Assembly (NCBI GenBank): GCA_949282265.1
Contig: CASDOZ010000006.1
Location: 122,506 to 186,505 of the forward strand
Origin: an uncultured Bacteroidales bacterium
GTDB lineage: Bacteria; Bacteroidota; Bacteroidia; Bacteroidales; Paludibacteraceae
DNA: 64,000 nt
Direction of reading: 5' to 3'
Positions 17,774 through 25,572 of the stretch are shown here, piece after piece. The notes under the pieces were generated by a model. It made no database searches. It was not told the DNA's origin and was given only the letters and a program-made list of their open reading frames with translations. Position 1 is the stretch's first letter, and every line of letters starts with the position of its first letter. Both the position numbers and the translations under genes were made by a program.

Positions 17774-19717
17774 TTACTGTTTTTTATATCTTTGCAAGGT
17801 TTCATATGCGCTGATTACTGCTGCCACGCTCCGTGCGAACGACATGCCTCCATGACCCTTGAACGGGGGATTGCCATCGTACAGTTCGTTGAGGGTGCCT
17901 ATGCATAGTTCCATCATTTCAGCGTCAAAACCGAGTAGCAGACGTTCGATAAAAGATGTTCCGCTTGCCTTGTATATTTTCAGGTATGCTTCCGTATATT
18001 CCCCGAATGTACAGGTCCATACCGGACCGTTGTGGTAGTTCCGGTCGCGTTCTTGTTGCCCGCCGATATATTCCGGGCGGTAGGAGCCGCTTTTCGGACT
18101 CAGGGTGCGCAATCCTTTGGGGGTCAGCAGTTCTTTGGTGCAGATGTCCACGATGGCTTTCTGCTGTTTCCTGTCAAGCGGAGAGTAGGGTAATGATACG
18201 GCCAGAATCATATTGGGGCGTACTTCCCAGTCTTTGTAGTTGTCTATGACGTAGTCGTAGAGGTAAGTGCCGTTCCAGAATGTCTGTACGAACGATTCCC
18301 GTGTGATTTCGGCCTGATAGTCGAACAAGTCGGCCAGATGGTTGTTGTCTTTGCAGCGTGCCAGTTCTGCAGCGAATTTCAGCACATCGTACCACAAGGC
18401 GTTGATTTCTACAACATATCCTGTGCGCGGTGTGATAGGACGTCCGTTTTCTACGGCATTCATCCATGTGGCGGGTTTTTCCGTCCCGTTGACGAATAAC
18501 AGCCCGTTTGTGTGCATGAACAGTTCCGGATGTTGCTGGTTGCGGATGTAGGTTACGATTTCCGTGACCAGGTCTCCATATTGTGTGGCGGCATCCTGAA
18601 TGCTTGTGTGGGCCGCGTAGCGTTGTATCGCCCAGATGAACCACAGCAACACATCGGGCTGCTCCATTCCTTTGAGCTTGATTTTTTCGGGTTTGCCTTC
18701 TAGGAATGCTTTTACTTCGGGCACGGCGGTGTCATCCATGATGAGTTTCCAGTATTCCATGCGCCCGATGCCGAATGTGCAGTCCGGTACGGCTATGAAT
18801 TCGTCACGTGCCACGGCTTTGAACCACGGATAGCCTGCAAGCAGGTAGCATTTGCTGCCTTCACGTTTGTAGAACTGTCCGGCTGAGTTTTTCAGGCAGG
18901 CAAACATGTCCGTACGTGCTATGCGGCGGGTCAGTTCATAGTTCCATGTGGATTTCAGCGAACGTGTGGACACTTCGGAAATTCCTGCGGAGAAAATGAT
19001 TTCCTCGCCTTTTTTCATCGGCATTTCAAAATAGCCGGGCACCAGCAGGTCTTCCTGATATTCGAAGCCGCGTTCCTGTTCCTTGTAGTATTCAATGTCC
19101 TTATACCAGTCGGGATTGTGGTGATAGGTGTTTGTCTTGGAAAATTGCATGAACAGTTGCGGGAATTCCGGATACATTCTCATGGCAATGCCGTTGGCTA
19201 CGGTCTGATAGCCCGTATCCGCCCTGTTGTTCTGATGGGTCAGTTCATTTACGCTGCGGAATGCCAAAAACGGTTTGAAACGGAGTGTCGTGGGTGAATG
19301 AGCTTCCAACAGCGTGTATTTTATCAGCACGCGCGGCTCAAAAGATACGAGCATACGCTCTTTGGACAGAATGACACCACCCACGCGGTAAATCGTGCGT
19401 GACACGACTTCACAGTCGAACTGACGGATGTATTTGTGTCCTTGCGGACTGTAATTGTTCCCGTTGTATTTGTGAATGCCCAGATTGAACTCGGCGCCGT
19501 GTTGGATAACGGTTTCATCAAGCGATGAGAGCAATACGTAATTGTCATCGCTCAGTTCCGGAATGGGGAGCACCAACTGTCCGTGATATTTTCTTGTGTT
19601 GCAGTCAACCAGTGTGGTGCTGTTGTAGGCTCCGGCACGGTTTGTACGAATCATTTCCTTTGGCAGGGAACGTTCCAGATTGATTAAAAGTGTTTTGTCA
19701 AAATTTAAATAACTCAT
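17774..19717 (-). CDS. Glycogen debranching enzyme (amylo-alpha-1,6-glucosidase type)
   Basis: 647 residues with the two-domain layout of archaeal/bacterial glycogen debranching enzymes (GH133-like): an N-terminal beta-sandwich ('NRAGAYNSTTLVDCNTRKYHGQLVLP', 'FEPRVLIKYTLLEAHSPTTLRFKPFLAFRSVNELTHQN') and a C-terminal (alpha/alpha)6 catalytic barrel ('QPDVLLWFIWAIQRYA', 'TWMNAV.NGRPITPRTGYVVEINALWYDVLKFAAEL', 'GPVWTCTFGEYTEAYLKIY'). It cleaves alpha-1,6 branches of intracellular glycogen. No signal peptide. First gene of the operon with the GT4 synthase and GH57-like protein. The 148 bp upstream contain no strong TAnnTTTG box that I can find. Confidence 0.9.
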   Translation of the reverse strand: MSYLNFDKTLLINLERSLPKEMIRTNRAGAYNSTTLVDCNTRKYHGQLVLPIPELSDDNYVLLSSLDETVIQHGAEFNLGIHKYNGNNYSPQGHKYIRQFDCEVVSRTIYRVGGVILSKERMLVSFEPRVLIKYTLLEAHSPTTLRFKPFLAFRSVNELTHQNNRADTGYQTVANGIAMRMYPEFPQLFMQFSKTNTYHHNPDWYKDIEYYKEQERGFEYQEDLLVPGYFEMPMKKGEEIIFSAGISEVSTRSLKSTWNYELTRRIARTDMFACLKNSAGQFYKREGSKCYLLAGYPWFKAVARDEFIAVPDCTFGIGRMEYWKLIMDDTAVPEVKAFLEGKPEKIKLKGMEQPDVLLWFIWAIQRYAAHTSIQDAATQYGDLVTEIVTYIRNQQHPELFMHTNGLLFVNGTEKPATWMNAVENGRPITPRTGYVVEINALWYDVLKFAAELARCKDNNHLADLFDYQAEITRESFVQTFWNGTYLYDYVIDNYKDWEVRPNMILAVSLPYSPLDRKQQKAIVDICTKELLTPKGLRTLSPKSGSYRPEYIGGQQERDRNYHNGPVWTCTFGEYTEAYLKIYKASGTSFIERLLLGFDAEMMELCIGTLNELYDGNPPFKGHGGMSFARSVAAVISAYETLQRYKKQ

Positions 19718-19865
19718 AGGCGATGTGTGTTTTCATTAGCATTTGCAATTGTTGTTTCATGAAATCAATGCTCTGGAAAAGCGACTGCTAATATATGGTT
19801 TTTTCTGCAATGTGGCAATATCTTGCATGAAAAATAATGATTTAATTTACAAAAAATGCAAATTG

Positions 19866-20438
19866 TCATTTTTTTTGTCTGTCCTTGGCAATGAGTTCAT
19901 TGCATTTTGTTTTTGTGTGGCCTTGTCTTGCAGGCAATTTATGGAGGGTTGTTTCTGTTTTCGGAAAAATTCCGGACCATATCCGGCATAGTTCATCAAG
20001 GGAATATGCCGCGTTTGCCGGGCTGGTGCTTGGCATGATGCAATAGGTGATGCAGGGGCGTTCGTTGAAGAATTTGCGGAACATGTTTTCTGCTTTCCGG
20101 CCGTTGAATACAATGGTGCTGATGTGTGGATGGCAATCCAGAAACGCATCTATGTCGTTGGGCGTCTCGTTTCTGATGGCGCTGTCCATGCTGCCTTCAC
20201 GGTCGGCGGTACGGGCTACGTCCCACAGACCAATGCCCGATTGCAGCAGCAAAGCTTTTTTTTCTGCATAGTCCGTCGGTTCGGGCTTGCCGGTTATGCG
20301 TGCCAGCATTTTCCAGAACCGGTTTTGCGGATGGGCGTAATATTGCTGCATGGCAATGGAACGGTCGCCGGGAATGGAGCCTAAAATCAGTATGCTGATT
20401 TCGCTGTCTTCTATGGGTGCGAACGATGATTTGGGCAT
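19866..20438 (-). CDS. Uracil-DNA-glycosylase-fold DNA glycosylase (hypoxanthine type)
   Basis: 190 residues counted from the ATG at 20438. The motif 'ILGSIPGDRS' followed by 'YYAHPQNRFWKML' marks the uracil-DNA glycosylase superfamily branch usually called DNA-deoxyinosine (hypoxanthine) glycosylase. 'GLWDVARTADREGSMDSAI' and 'NDIDAFLDCHPHISTIVFNG' fit the same family. It removes deaminated bases from DNA in the cytoplasm. A longer frame reaches 20507, but it would overlap lipB by 65 bp; starting at 20438 leaves 4 bp after the lipB stop, fitting the mtgA-lipB unit. Precise base specificity is not readable from sequence. Confidence 0.82.
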   Translation of the reverse strand: MPKSSFAPIEDSEISILILGSIPGDRSIAMQQYYAHPQNRFWKMLARITGKPEPTDYAEKKALLLQSGIGLWDVARTADREGSMDSAIRNETPNDIDAFLDCHPHISTIVFNGRKAENMFRKFFNERPCITYCIMPSTSPANAAYSLDELCRIWSGIFPKTETTLHKLPARQGHTKTKCNELIAKDRQKK

Positions 20439-20442
20439 GATT

Positions 20443-21102
20443 TTAATTGTTTTGAAAGATGTTCGTGAAAGCAACTGCCAGCCTGGCGCGTACTTCTTCC
20501 ATGTCAATGTGCTTGCCTTTTTCCAGTTGCATGGAAGTCACTCCCTTGTCGGTGAAACCGCATGGGTTGATGGCGGAGAAATACCGTAAATCCGTGTTGA
20601 CGTTCAGTGCGAATCCGTGCATGGTTACGAAGTGTGAGCTGCGTACGCCGATGGCGGCGATTTTCCGGCAATTTGGTTTGCCGGTGTCAAGCCATACGCC
20701 GGTCGCGCCGTGCAGGCGTTCCGCCCGGATATCGTAAGTGAGCAGGGTCTGTATGATGGCTTCCTCTACATTGCAAATGTATTGCTTCAGTCCGATGCCG
20801 AATGATGCCAGGTCGAAAATCGGGTAGCCGACAATCTGGCCGGGCCCGTGATAGGTAATGTCGCCGCCCCGGTTGGTCTGTACGAATGTGGCGCCGGATT
20901 TTTGCAGGTTTGCCGCCGACAACAGCATGTTTTGCGGATTCCCGTGCATGCCCAATGTGTAGACATGCGGATGTTCGCAGAAAACCAGCCTGTTTTCGGT
21001 AGGCAATCCGGCCATTTTCCGGCTGATGGTTTCCCGGAACAGCTGTTCCTGCCGTTCCCAGGCTGTCCGGTAGTCGATAAGTCCCCAATTTTCAATTTTC
21101 AT
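20443..21102 (-). CDS. lipB: Octanoyl-[acyl carrier protein]:protein octanoyltransferase
   Basis: LipB moves octanoate from ACP to lipoyl domains of dehydrogenase complexes. The signature 'RGGDITYHGPGQIVGYPIFDL' is complete (residues 78-98). The catalytic pair is present: K147 in 'CRKIAAIGVRSSHFVTMHG' and C181 in 'INPCGFTDKGVTSM'. 219 residues is the normal size. It lies between mtgA (7 bp upstream) and the DNA glycosylase (4 bp downstream) on the same strand, so all three are likely one transcript. Confidence 0.95.
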   Translation of the reverse strand: MKIENWGLIDYRTAWERQEQLFRETISRKMAGLPTENRLVFCEHPHVYTLGMHGNPQNMLLSAANLQKSGATFVQTNRGGDITYHGPGQIVGYPIFDLASFGIGLKQYICNVEEAIIQTLLTYDIRAERLHGATGVWLDTGKPNCRKIAAIGVRSSHFVTMHGFALNVNTDLRYFSAINPCGFTDKGVTSMQLEKGKHIDMEEVRARLAVAFTNIFQNN

Positions 21103-21109
21103 AATGATG

Positions 21110-21808
21110 TCATTTGTTTTTTCTTGACGCAGGAAGGTCGATACGTCCCATTTTGGGCATTAGATTGAGTATCTGTTGCTGTCGTTTCAATATGTATGGT
21201 GTCGGATTTGCGACATGGTAACGGCGCGGGTTGGGCAGACAGGCAGCAATGCGGGCACATTCCGCGGCATTCAGCCGTTTGGCCGGCTTGTGGAAATAGG
21301 TTTGTGCGGCGGCTTCGACGCCGTAAATGCCATCGCCGGTTTCAATGACGTTCAGATAGACTTCCATGATGCGTTCCTTGCCCCATATCCACTCGATAAG
21401 CACGGTCAGGTAGGCTTCTACGGCTTTGCGGACATAGGATTTGTGATGCGGCAAAAATACGTTCTTGGCAGTTTGCTGGCTTATGGTGCTTGCACCGCGC
21501 ACACGTTTGCCTTGCAGGGCCTCGCGGCGCGCTATTTTCATTTGTTCCCATGAAAAGCCGTGATGTTTCAGGAACAGATTGTCTTCCGAGGCAATGACGG
21601 CACGCACCATGTCGGGCGAAATATCTTCCAACGCAACCCATGTGCGTTCAATATGCGGTTTTTCATGTTTGGCAATAGCCTCGCACGAACGGATAAGCAT
21701 GAGTGGCGTTACATGGACGGGCACATATTTGTATAGTATCACCAGAAACAAAGTAATCCCGAAAAACAGACCAAAAATCCAGGCAAGTATTTTTCCGACA
21801 AGTTTCAT
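21110..21808 (-). CDS. mtgA: Monofunctional peptidoglycan glycosyltransferase
   Basis: A GT51 glycosyltransferase that polymerises lipid II. One N-terminal membrane anchor (about residues 7-28) is followed by the GT51 domain. The catalytic Glu is E75 in 'IASEDNLFLKHHGF'; other landmarks are 'GASTISQQTAKNVFL', 'RKAVEAYLTVLIEWIWGKERIMEVYLN' and 'GIYGVEAAAQTYF'. 232 residues and no transpeptidase domain identify the monofunctional type. First gene of the mtgA-lipB-glycosylase unit; the -7 box is 24 bp before the ATG. Confidence 0.95.
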   Translation of the reverse strand: MKLVGKILAWIFGLFFGITLFLVILYKYVPVHVTPLMLIRSCEAIAKHEKPHIERTWVALEDISPDMVRAVIASEDNLFLKHHGFSWEQMKIARREALQGKRVRGASTISQQTAKNVFLPHHKSYVRKAVEAYLTVLIEWIWGKERIMEVYLNVIETGDGIYGVEAAAQTYFHKPAKRLNAAECARIAACLPNPRRYHVANPTPYILKRQQQILNLMPKMGRIDLPASRKNK

Positions 21809-21831
21809 TGTTTTTTATCCGAAAACGATGG

Positions 21832-21839
21832 CAAAAATA
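21832..21839 (-). promoter_or_regulatory. -7 promoter box for mtgA-lipB
   Basis: Reads TATTTTTG on the minus strand, 24 bp before the mtgA ATG. No good -33 box is visible. Confidence 0.5.
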
Positions 21840-21891
21840 CGCAAAAAGACGGTTTTGTGTGAGCCTTTTTTATTTTTTCCCGAAAATGCCG

Positions 21892-21899
21892 TACTTTTG
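21892..21899 (+). promoter_or_regulatory. -7 promoter box for der
   Basis: TACTTTTG on the plus strand. It implies a leader of about 105 nt before the der ATG at 22014; the leader can form GTCCGG/CCGGAC (near 21951 and 21977). Confidence 0.55.
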
Positions 21900-22013
21900 C
21901 AGCCGAATATTTTTACCCACAGCCGTTGCTTGTGAAAGTAGCGGCCGAAAGTCCGGACGGAGGACCATGTTCTTGCCGGACGCATGTTGAACCAAATTTA
22001 TAAAAGAAACTTT

Positions 22014-23327
22014 ATGGGAAATATTGTCGCAATTGTAGGACGCCCGAATGTGGGCAAATCAACCTTGTTTAACCGGCTCACCAGGACACGCAGGGCCATA
22101 GTGAACGAACAGGCAGGCACGACGCGCGACCGCCAGTATGGCAAAAGCGAATGGAACGGCCGCGAATTTTCAGTTATCGATACGGGCGGCTGGGTGGTCA
22201 AGTCGGGCGATGTGTTTGAAGATGAAATCAAACGGCAGGTCGCGTTGGCCATAGAGGAAGCGGATGTCGTGTTGTTTGTGCTGGATGCGCAAAACGGCAT
22301 TACCGATTTGGATATGGAAGTTGCGCAGATATTGCGCCAATGTTCTAAACCTGTTATTTTGACTGCCAATAAAATAGATACTTTCGATTTGCAATATCAA
22401 TCGGCTGAATTTTACAAATTGGGTTTGGGTGAACCTTTCATTTTGTCGGCCATGAACGGGCTTGGTACGGGTGAGTTGCTGGATAAGATACTGACCTATT
22501 TTAAATCTGATACGAAAGATGAAACGGAAGAAGAATTGCCGCGCTTTGCCGTAGTTGGCCGCCCGAATGCAGGCAAGTCGTCCATTGTCAACGCTTTCAT
22601 AGGCGAGGAGCGTACCATTGTTACCGATATCGCCGGTACAACCCGCGATTCCATTTATACGCGTTACAATAAGTTCGGCCATGATTTTTATTTAGTTGAT
22701 ACAGCGGGTATCCGAAAGAAAGCGAAGGTGAGCGAAGATTTGGAATATTATTCAGTTGTGCGCTCCATTCGCTCGATAGAGAACTCCGATGTGTGCATTT
22801 TGATGCTGGATGCCACGCGCGGCATCGAAAGCCAGGACCTGAACATCTTTTCGCTGATTCAGAAAAACCGTAAAGGGCTGGTTGTCTGTGTGAATAAGTG
22901 GGACTTGGTAGAGGACAAGCAAATCCGCAATATCAAGCATTTTGAGCAGACGATTCGTGAGCGTCTGGCACCTTTTGTGGATTTTCCGATTATTTTTGCT
23001 TCTGCATTGACCAAGCAACGGATTCTCAAAGTATTGGAAACGGCCGTGCATGTCTATGAAAATAAATTCCGTAAAATTCCGACCGCACAGTTGAACGAAC
23101 GTTTGTTGCCGCTTATCCAGAGCTATCCACCTCCTGCAACCAAAGGCAAGTATATCAAAATAAAATATGTAACGCAGTTGCCAAGTACGCAAGTACCCAC
23201 ATTCGTGTTTTTTGCCAATTTGCCCCAATACGTGAAAGAGCCGTACCGCCGTTTCCTGGAAAACAAGATACGCGGTTGGTGGGATTTCAGCGGAACGCCG
23301 ATACAGATTTTCATACGTCCGAAATAA
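22014..23327 (+). CDS. der: Ribosome-assembly GTPase Der (EngA)
   Basis: Der has two tandem GTPase domains and a KH-like tail and is needed for 50S ribosome maturation. Domain 1 has 'GRPNVGKST' at residues 8-16 and 'TANKID'; domain 2 has 'GRPNAGKSS' near residue 180, '[11 protein letters not shown]' and 'CVNKWDLV'. The KH-like end has '[17 protein letters not shown]' and '[13 protein letters not shown]'. The frame is open from 21984, but the ATG at 22014 (MGNIVAIVG) is the family start. Length 437 is standard. Transcribed alone, divergent from mtgA. Confidence 0.97.
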   Translation: MGNIVAIVGRPNVGKSTLFNRLTRTRRAIVNEQAGTTRDRQYGKSEWNGREFSVIDTGGWVVKSGDVFEDEIKRQVALAIEEADVVLFVLDAQNGITDLDMEVAQILRQCSKPVILTANKIDTFDLQYQSAEFYKLGLGEPFILSAMNGLGTGELLDKILTYFKSDTKDETEEELPRFAVVGRPNAGKSSIVNAFIGEERTIVTDIAGTTRDSIYTRYNKFGHDFYLVDTAGIRKKAKVSEDLEYYSVVRSIRSIENSDVCILMLDATRGIESQDLNIFSLIQKNRKGLVVCVNKWDLVEDKQIRNIKHFEQTIRERLAPFVDFPIIFASALTKQRILKVLETAVHVYENKFRKIPTAQLNERLLPLIQSYPPPATKGKYIKIKYVTQLPSTQVPTFVFFANLPQYVKEPYRRFLENKIRGWWDFSGTPIQIFIRPK

Positions 23328-23352
23328 ACGCATGTTTTGTGATTGCCGTTTT

Positions 23353-23395
23353 GCCGGAATCGTTTGGGTTTGAAACCCGGCGGTTCCGATTTTTT
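23353..23395 (+). terminator. Terminator after der
   Basis: A long hairpin centred on GGGTTTGAAACCC, with outer arms CGGAA/TTCCG, followed by ATTTTTTAT on the plus strand. Confidence 0.7.
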
Positions 23396-23464
23396 ATGTG
23401 GACTTATTGTCAATTTGTGCACATTTTGCGGCGATAAATCCACGTCTGCCATTTTGCCATCCAT

Positions 23465-23472
23465 TATCTTTG
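23465..23472 (+). promoter_or_regulatory. -7 promoter box for the secreted protein gene
   Basis: TATCTTTG, 50 bp before the ATG at 23523. The -33 position is not clear. Confidence 0.5.
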
Positions 23473-23522
23473 CCGCAGAAGTTAAACAAACCAATTACTC
23501 AATTTTTAAAAACAAATTTATT

Positions 23523-24341
23523 ATGAAAAAGACATTACTTTTTGGAGCAGCGATTTTTGCTGCAATGACAATGAATGCACAGATTGTGAAAACGGTAGCA
23601 GAAGTTTGTAATTATTTGGACATACAAGCGGAGGCTGCAACGTTGACTGCGGTTTCTCAAATTACATCTACCGAATGGGCTACGGCTTCTAACGGTTCTG
23701 TATTTAAGGGATATGCAAAATCTGATGGTACGGAAGCTGAGGTTAAATGGAATGTAAAAGAAGACTATAATACGAGTATTATCATGCCGGAAATGGCAGG
23801 TGTGCTGGATACCTTGGTTGTTGGCACAATGTATCGTTCTGCATCTGGTGGAAGTATAGAATTGGGTGATTTTGTAACAACGGCAGATGGTAAAATACAA
23901 GTATATTTTCAACCTAATGGTGATAGCGATCGTGGAGTTGAAATATCATGTGAGTATTTGAACTTATCAAATGAGGTTTTAAAGTCAGGAGTAAAAATAG
24001 ATAATATTCGTCCGGGATATGTAGCGGAGTTGGAAATTCCTGCTGGTGAATATTATGCAGGCGATATTGTTATTAAGGTAGTATCCAATACTTGCAATAT
24101 ATTTGGTGTGAATATTGAGAATTTGCAATCTACTGCTCTTTCTAATACGATAGCTGATGCCGGTATTTCATATAATGGTCGTGAAATCTTGAATCCACAG
24201 GCAAAGAAAATTGTTGTTTACAATGTTTTGGGTAAACAGGTTGCACAGGGCAATGGCAACATCAACATGGATTCTTTCCAGTCCGGTGTTTATCTGGTTC
24301 GTGCCGAAGGTATTAAGAATGCTCTGAAAATCAGAAAATAA
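23523..24341 (+). CDS. Secreted protein with type IX-like C-terminal sorting domain
   Basis: 272 residues starting at the ATG at 23523 (MKKTLLFGAAIFAAMTMNAQ, a clean Sec signal); the frame upstream to 23343 overlaps the promoter. The middle is a beta-rich region of unknown family ('TEWATASNGSVFKGYA...', 'GGSIELGDFVTTADGKIQVYFQPNG'). The last 70 residues look like a type IX secretion-type sorting tail: 'KKIVVYNVLGKQVAQG' then 'GVYLVRAEGIKNALKIRK'. Transcribed alone between der and the glycosaminoglycan locus, with its own promoter and terminator. Outer-surface or secreted location is inferred; function unknown. Confidence 0.75.
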   Translation: MKKTLLFGAAIFAAMTMNAQIVKTVAEVCNYLDIQAEAATLTAVSQITSTEWATASNGSVFKGYAKSDGTEAEVKWNVKEDYNTSIIMPEMAGVLDTLVVGTMYRSASGGSIELGDFVTTADGKIQVYFQPNGDSDRGVEISCEYLNLSNEVLKSGVKIDNIRPGYVAELEIPAGEYYAGDIVIKVVSNTCNIFGVNIENLQSTALSNTIADAGISYNGREILNPQAKKIVVYNVLGKQVAQGNGNINMDSFQSGVYLVRAEGIKNALKIRK

Positions 24342-24366
24342 AATAGTAGTTAAGCATAATTTATGA

Positions 24367-24400
24367 GGAAACTGCCTGGCTATGTGTCGGGCAGTTTCTT
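24367..24400 (+). terminator. Terminator of the secreted protein gene
   Basis: GGAAACTGCC at 24367-24376 and GGGCAGTTTC at 24389-24398 pair, followed by TTTT on the plus strand. Confidence 0.8.
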
Positions 24401-24424
24401 TTATTGTATTTATGCCGGATATGG

Positions 24425-24457
24425 AAAATCCCGACCGTTTTGGCCGGGATTTTTTTT
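24425..24457. terminator. Two-way terminator between secreted protein and GAG locus
   Basis: AATCCCG and CGGGATT pair around a short loop, with eight T on the plus side and AAAA (TTTT on the minus strand) on the other. It can end the plus transcript and the long minus-strand operon whose last stop is at 24480. Confidence 0.7.
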
Positions 24458-24479
24458 GAGGACATGCTGCCGTTGGCGG

Positions 24480-25568
24480 TCAGGCTTGTTTTTGTGCACA
24501 AGTGTGTACAATCTGTTTCATTTCTTCGAAATGTTCTTCCTGGCTTTGCAACAATTTGAATTGTGCTTTGCTGCGTTGCCAATTGTGCTTGGGCGATGCT
24601 ATTTTGTAGTAGGTGTCACCGTTTAGATAGTCGGTCAGGAAGCGTACGGTTTGCATGTAGCTCAACAGTTTGGCACCGAATGGCAACCATTCCAGTTCTA
24701 TCGGGCTTAAGAAAGTGGCTTTCCGCAAGTAGCCTTTTGTATAGGCTTGGAATATGTCCAAGTTGACTTCCACATTGTCCAGATTCGGATCGTCTTCGGC
24801 ACCTGTGTTGGCAGCCGTGCGCATGAAGTCTCCGAAATCGGAAAGAACCAGTCCTGGCATGACCGTGTCCAAGTCGACAATGCAGGTTACGTTGCCTTGC
24901 TCGTCGAAGAGCATGTTGTTCACTTTTGTGTCACAATGGTTGATACGTTTGGGCAATTGTCCCTCGCGGCACATGCGTTGCGGTGTGCACATTTCTTCGG
25001 CGCGTTTTTCTATCTCGTCAATCATCCATTGTGTTTCGGCTACACGTCCCGCAACGTCGGCTTGTACCGCTTCCCTGAACTGTTGTAGCCGGAATTCCAT
25101 GTTGTGGAAATCGGGTATGGTCTCAATCAGTTGGTCTGTATCGATGTCGGAAAGCATACATTGGAAATCGCCGAATGCTTCACCGGCTTTTTCGGCCAGT
25201 CCGGGGGTAATGATGTCGTAGCTGTGCGTATTCCGCAGGTTTACGTAGATGCGCCAATATTCCCCGTTGTCGTCTTTGTGGAAAAGCTGGCCGTCTTTGG
25301 TCGGAATCAGGCGCAATACTTTCTTGTCCAGATCAGTTTCGCCACGTTCACGCAGTTTTTTGCGCAGATGGTCGGTTACCAGTTGGATATTGCGTTGAAG
25401 CCCGGCAACATCCTTGAAAATATTGTGGTTGATTTTTTGCAGGAAGTATGACGTGTCTTCCGGATTCTTGCTGTCTATGATAAAAGAATCGTTGATGTGG
25501 CCTATTTTCAGCGGTCTGATTTCACCGATTTCGGTCGTGATGGCAAAATGTTCTGCAATATTTTTCAT
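24480..25568 (-). CDS. N-acetylhexosamine 1-kinase-like phosphotransferase (NahK homologue)
   Basis: About 362 residues of the aminoglycoside phosphotransferase fold. The sequence follows the Bifidobacterium NahK pattern closely: 'GHIND.F' near the start, 'YFLQKINHNIF', 'RNIQLVTDHL', 'YWRIYVNL..THSYD', 'GEAFGDFQ.MLSD', then the catalytic 'NHCDTKVNNML' (D213, N218) and the metal site 'DLDTVMPG' (D232, D234), and 'QTVRFLTDYLNGDTYY'. NahK makes GlcNAc-1-P or GalNAc-1-P from the free sugar. The ATG at 25568, 4 bp after the PL8 stop, is chosen over 25628, which would overlap the lyase. It is the last gene of the glycosaminoglycan operon, where free N-acetylhexosamine would be produced. Substrate preference is inferred. 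Confidence 0.82.
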   Translation of the reverse strand: MKNIAEHFAITTEIGEIRPLKIGHINDSFIIDSKNPEDTSYFLQKINHNIFKDVAGLQRNIQLVTDHLRKKLRERGETDLDKKVLRLIPTKDGQLFHKDDNGEYWRIYVNLRNTHSYDIITPGLAEKAGEAFGDFQCMLSDIDTDQLIETIPDFHNMEFRLQQFREAVQADVAGRVAETQWMIDEIEKRAEEMCTPQRMCREGQLPKRINHCDTKVNNMLFDEQGNVTCIVDLDTVMPGLVLSDFGDFMRTAANTGAEDDPNLDNVEVNLDIFQAYTKGYLRKATFLSPIELEWLPFGAKLLSYMQTVRFLTDYLNGDTYYKIASPKHNWQRSKAQFKLLQSQEEHFEEMKQIVHTCAQKQA

Positions 25569-25572
25569 GATG

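Noticed and set aside
21937-21985. GAAAGTCCGGAC-like segment in the der leader, reminiscent of RNase P RNA
   Set aside because: Only this short string matches; the region before der is about 110 nt, far too short for RNase P RNA, and the other conserved regions are absent.
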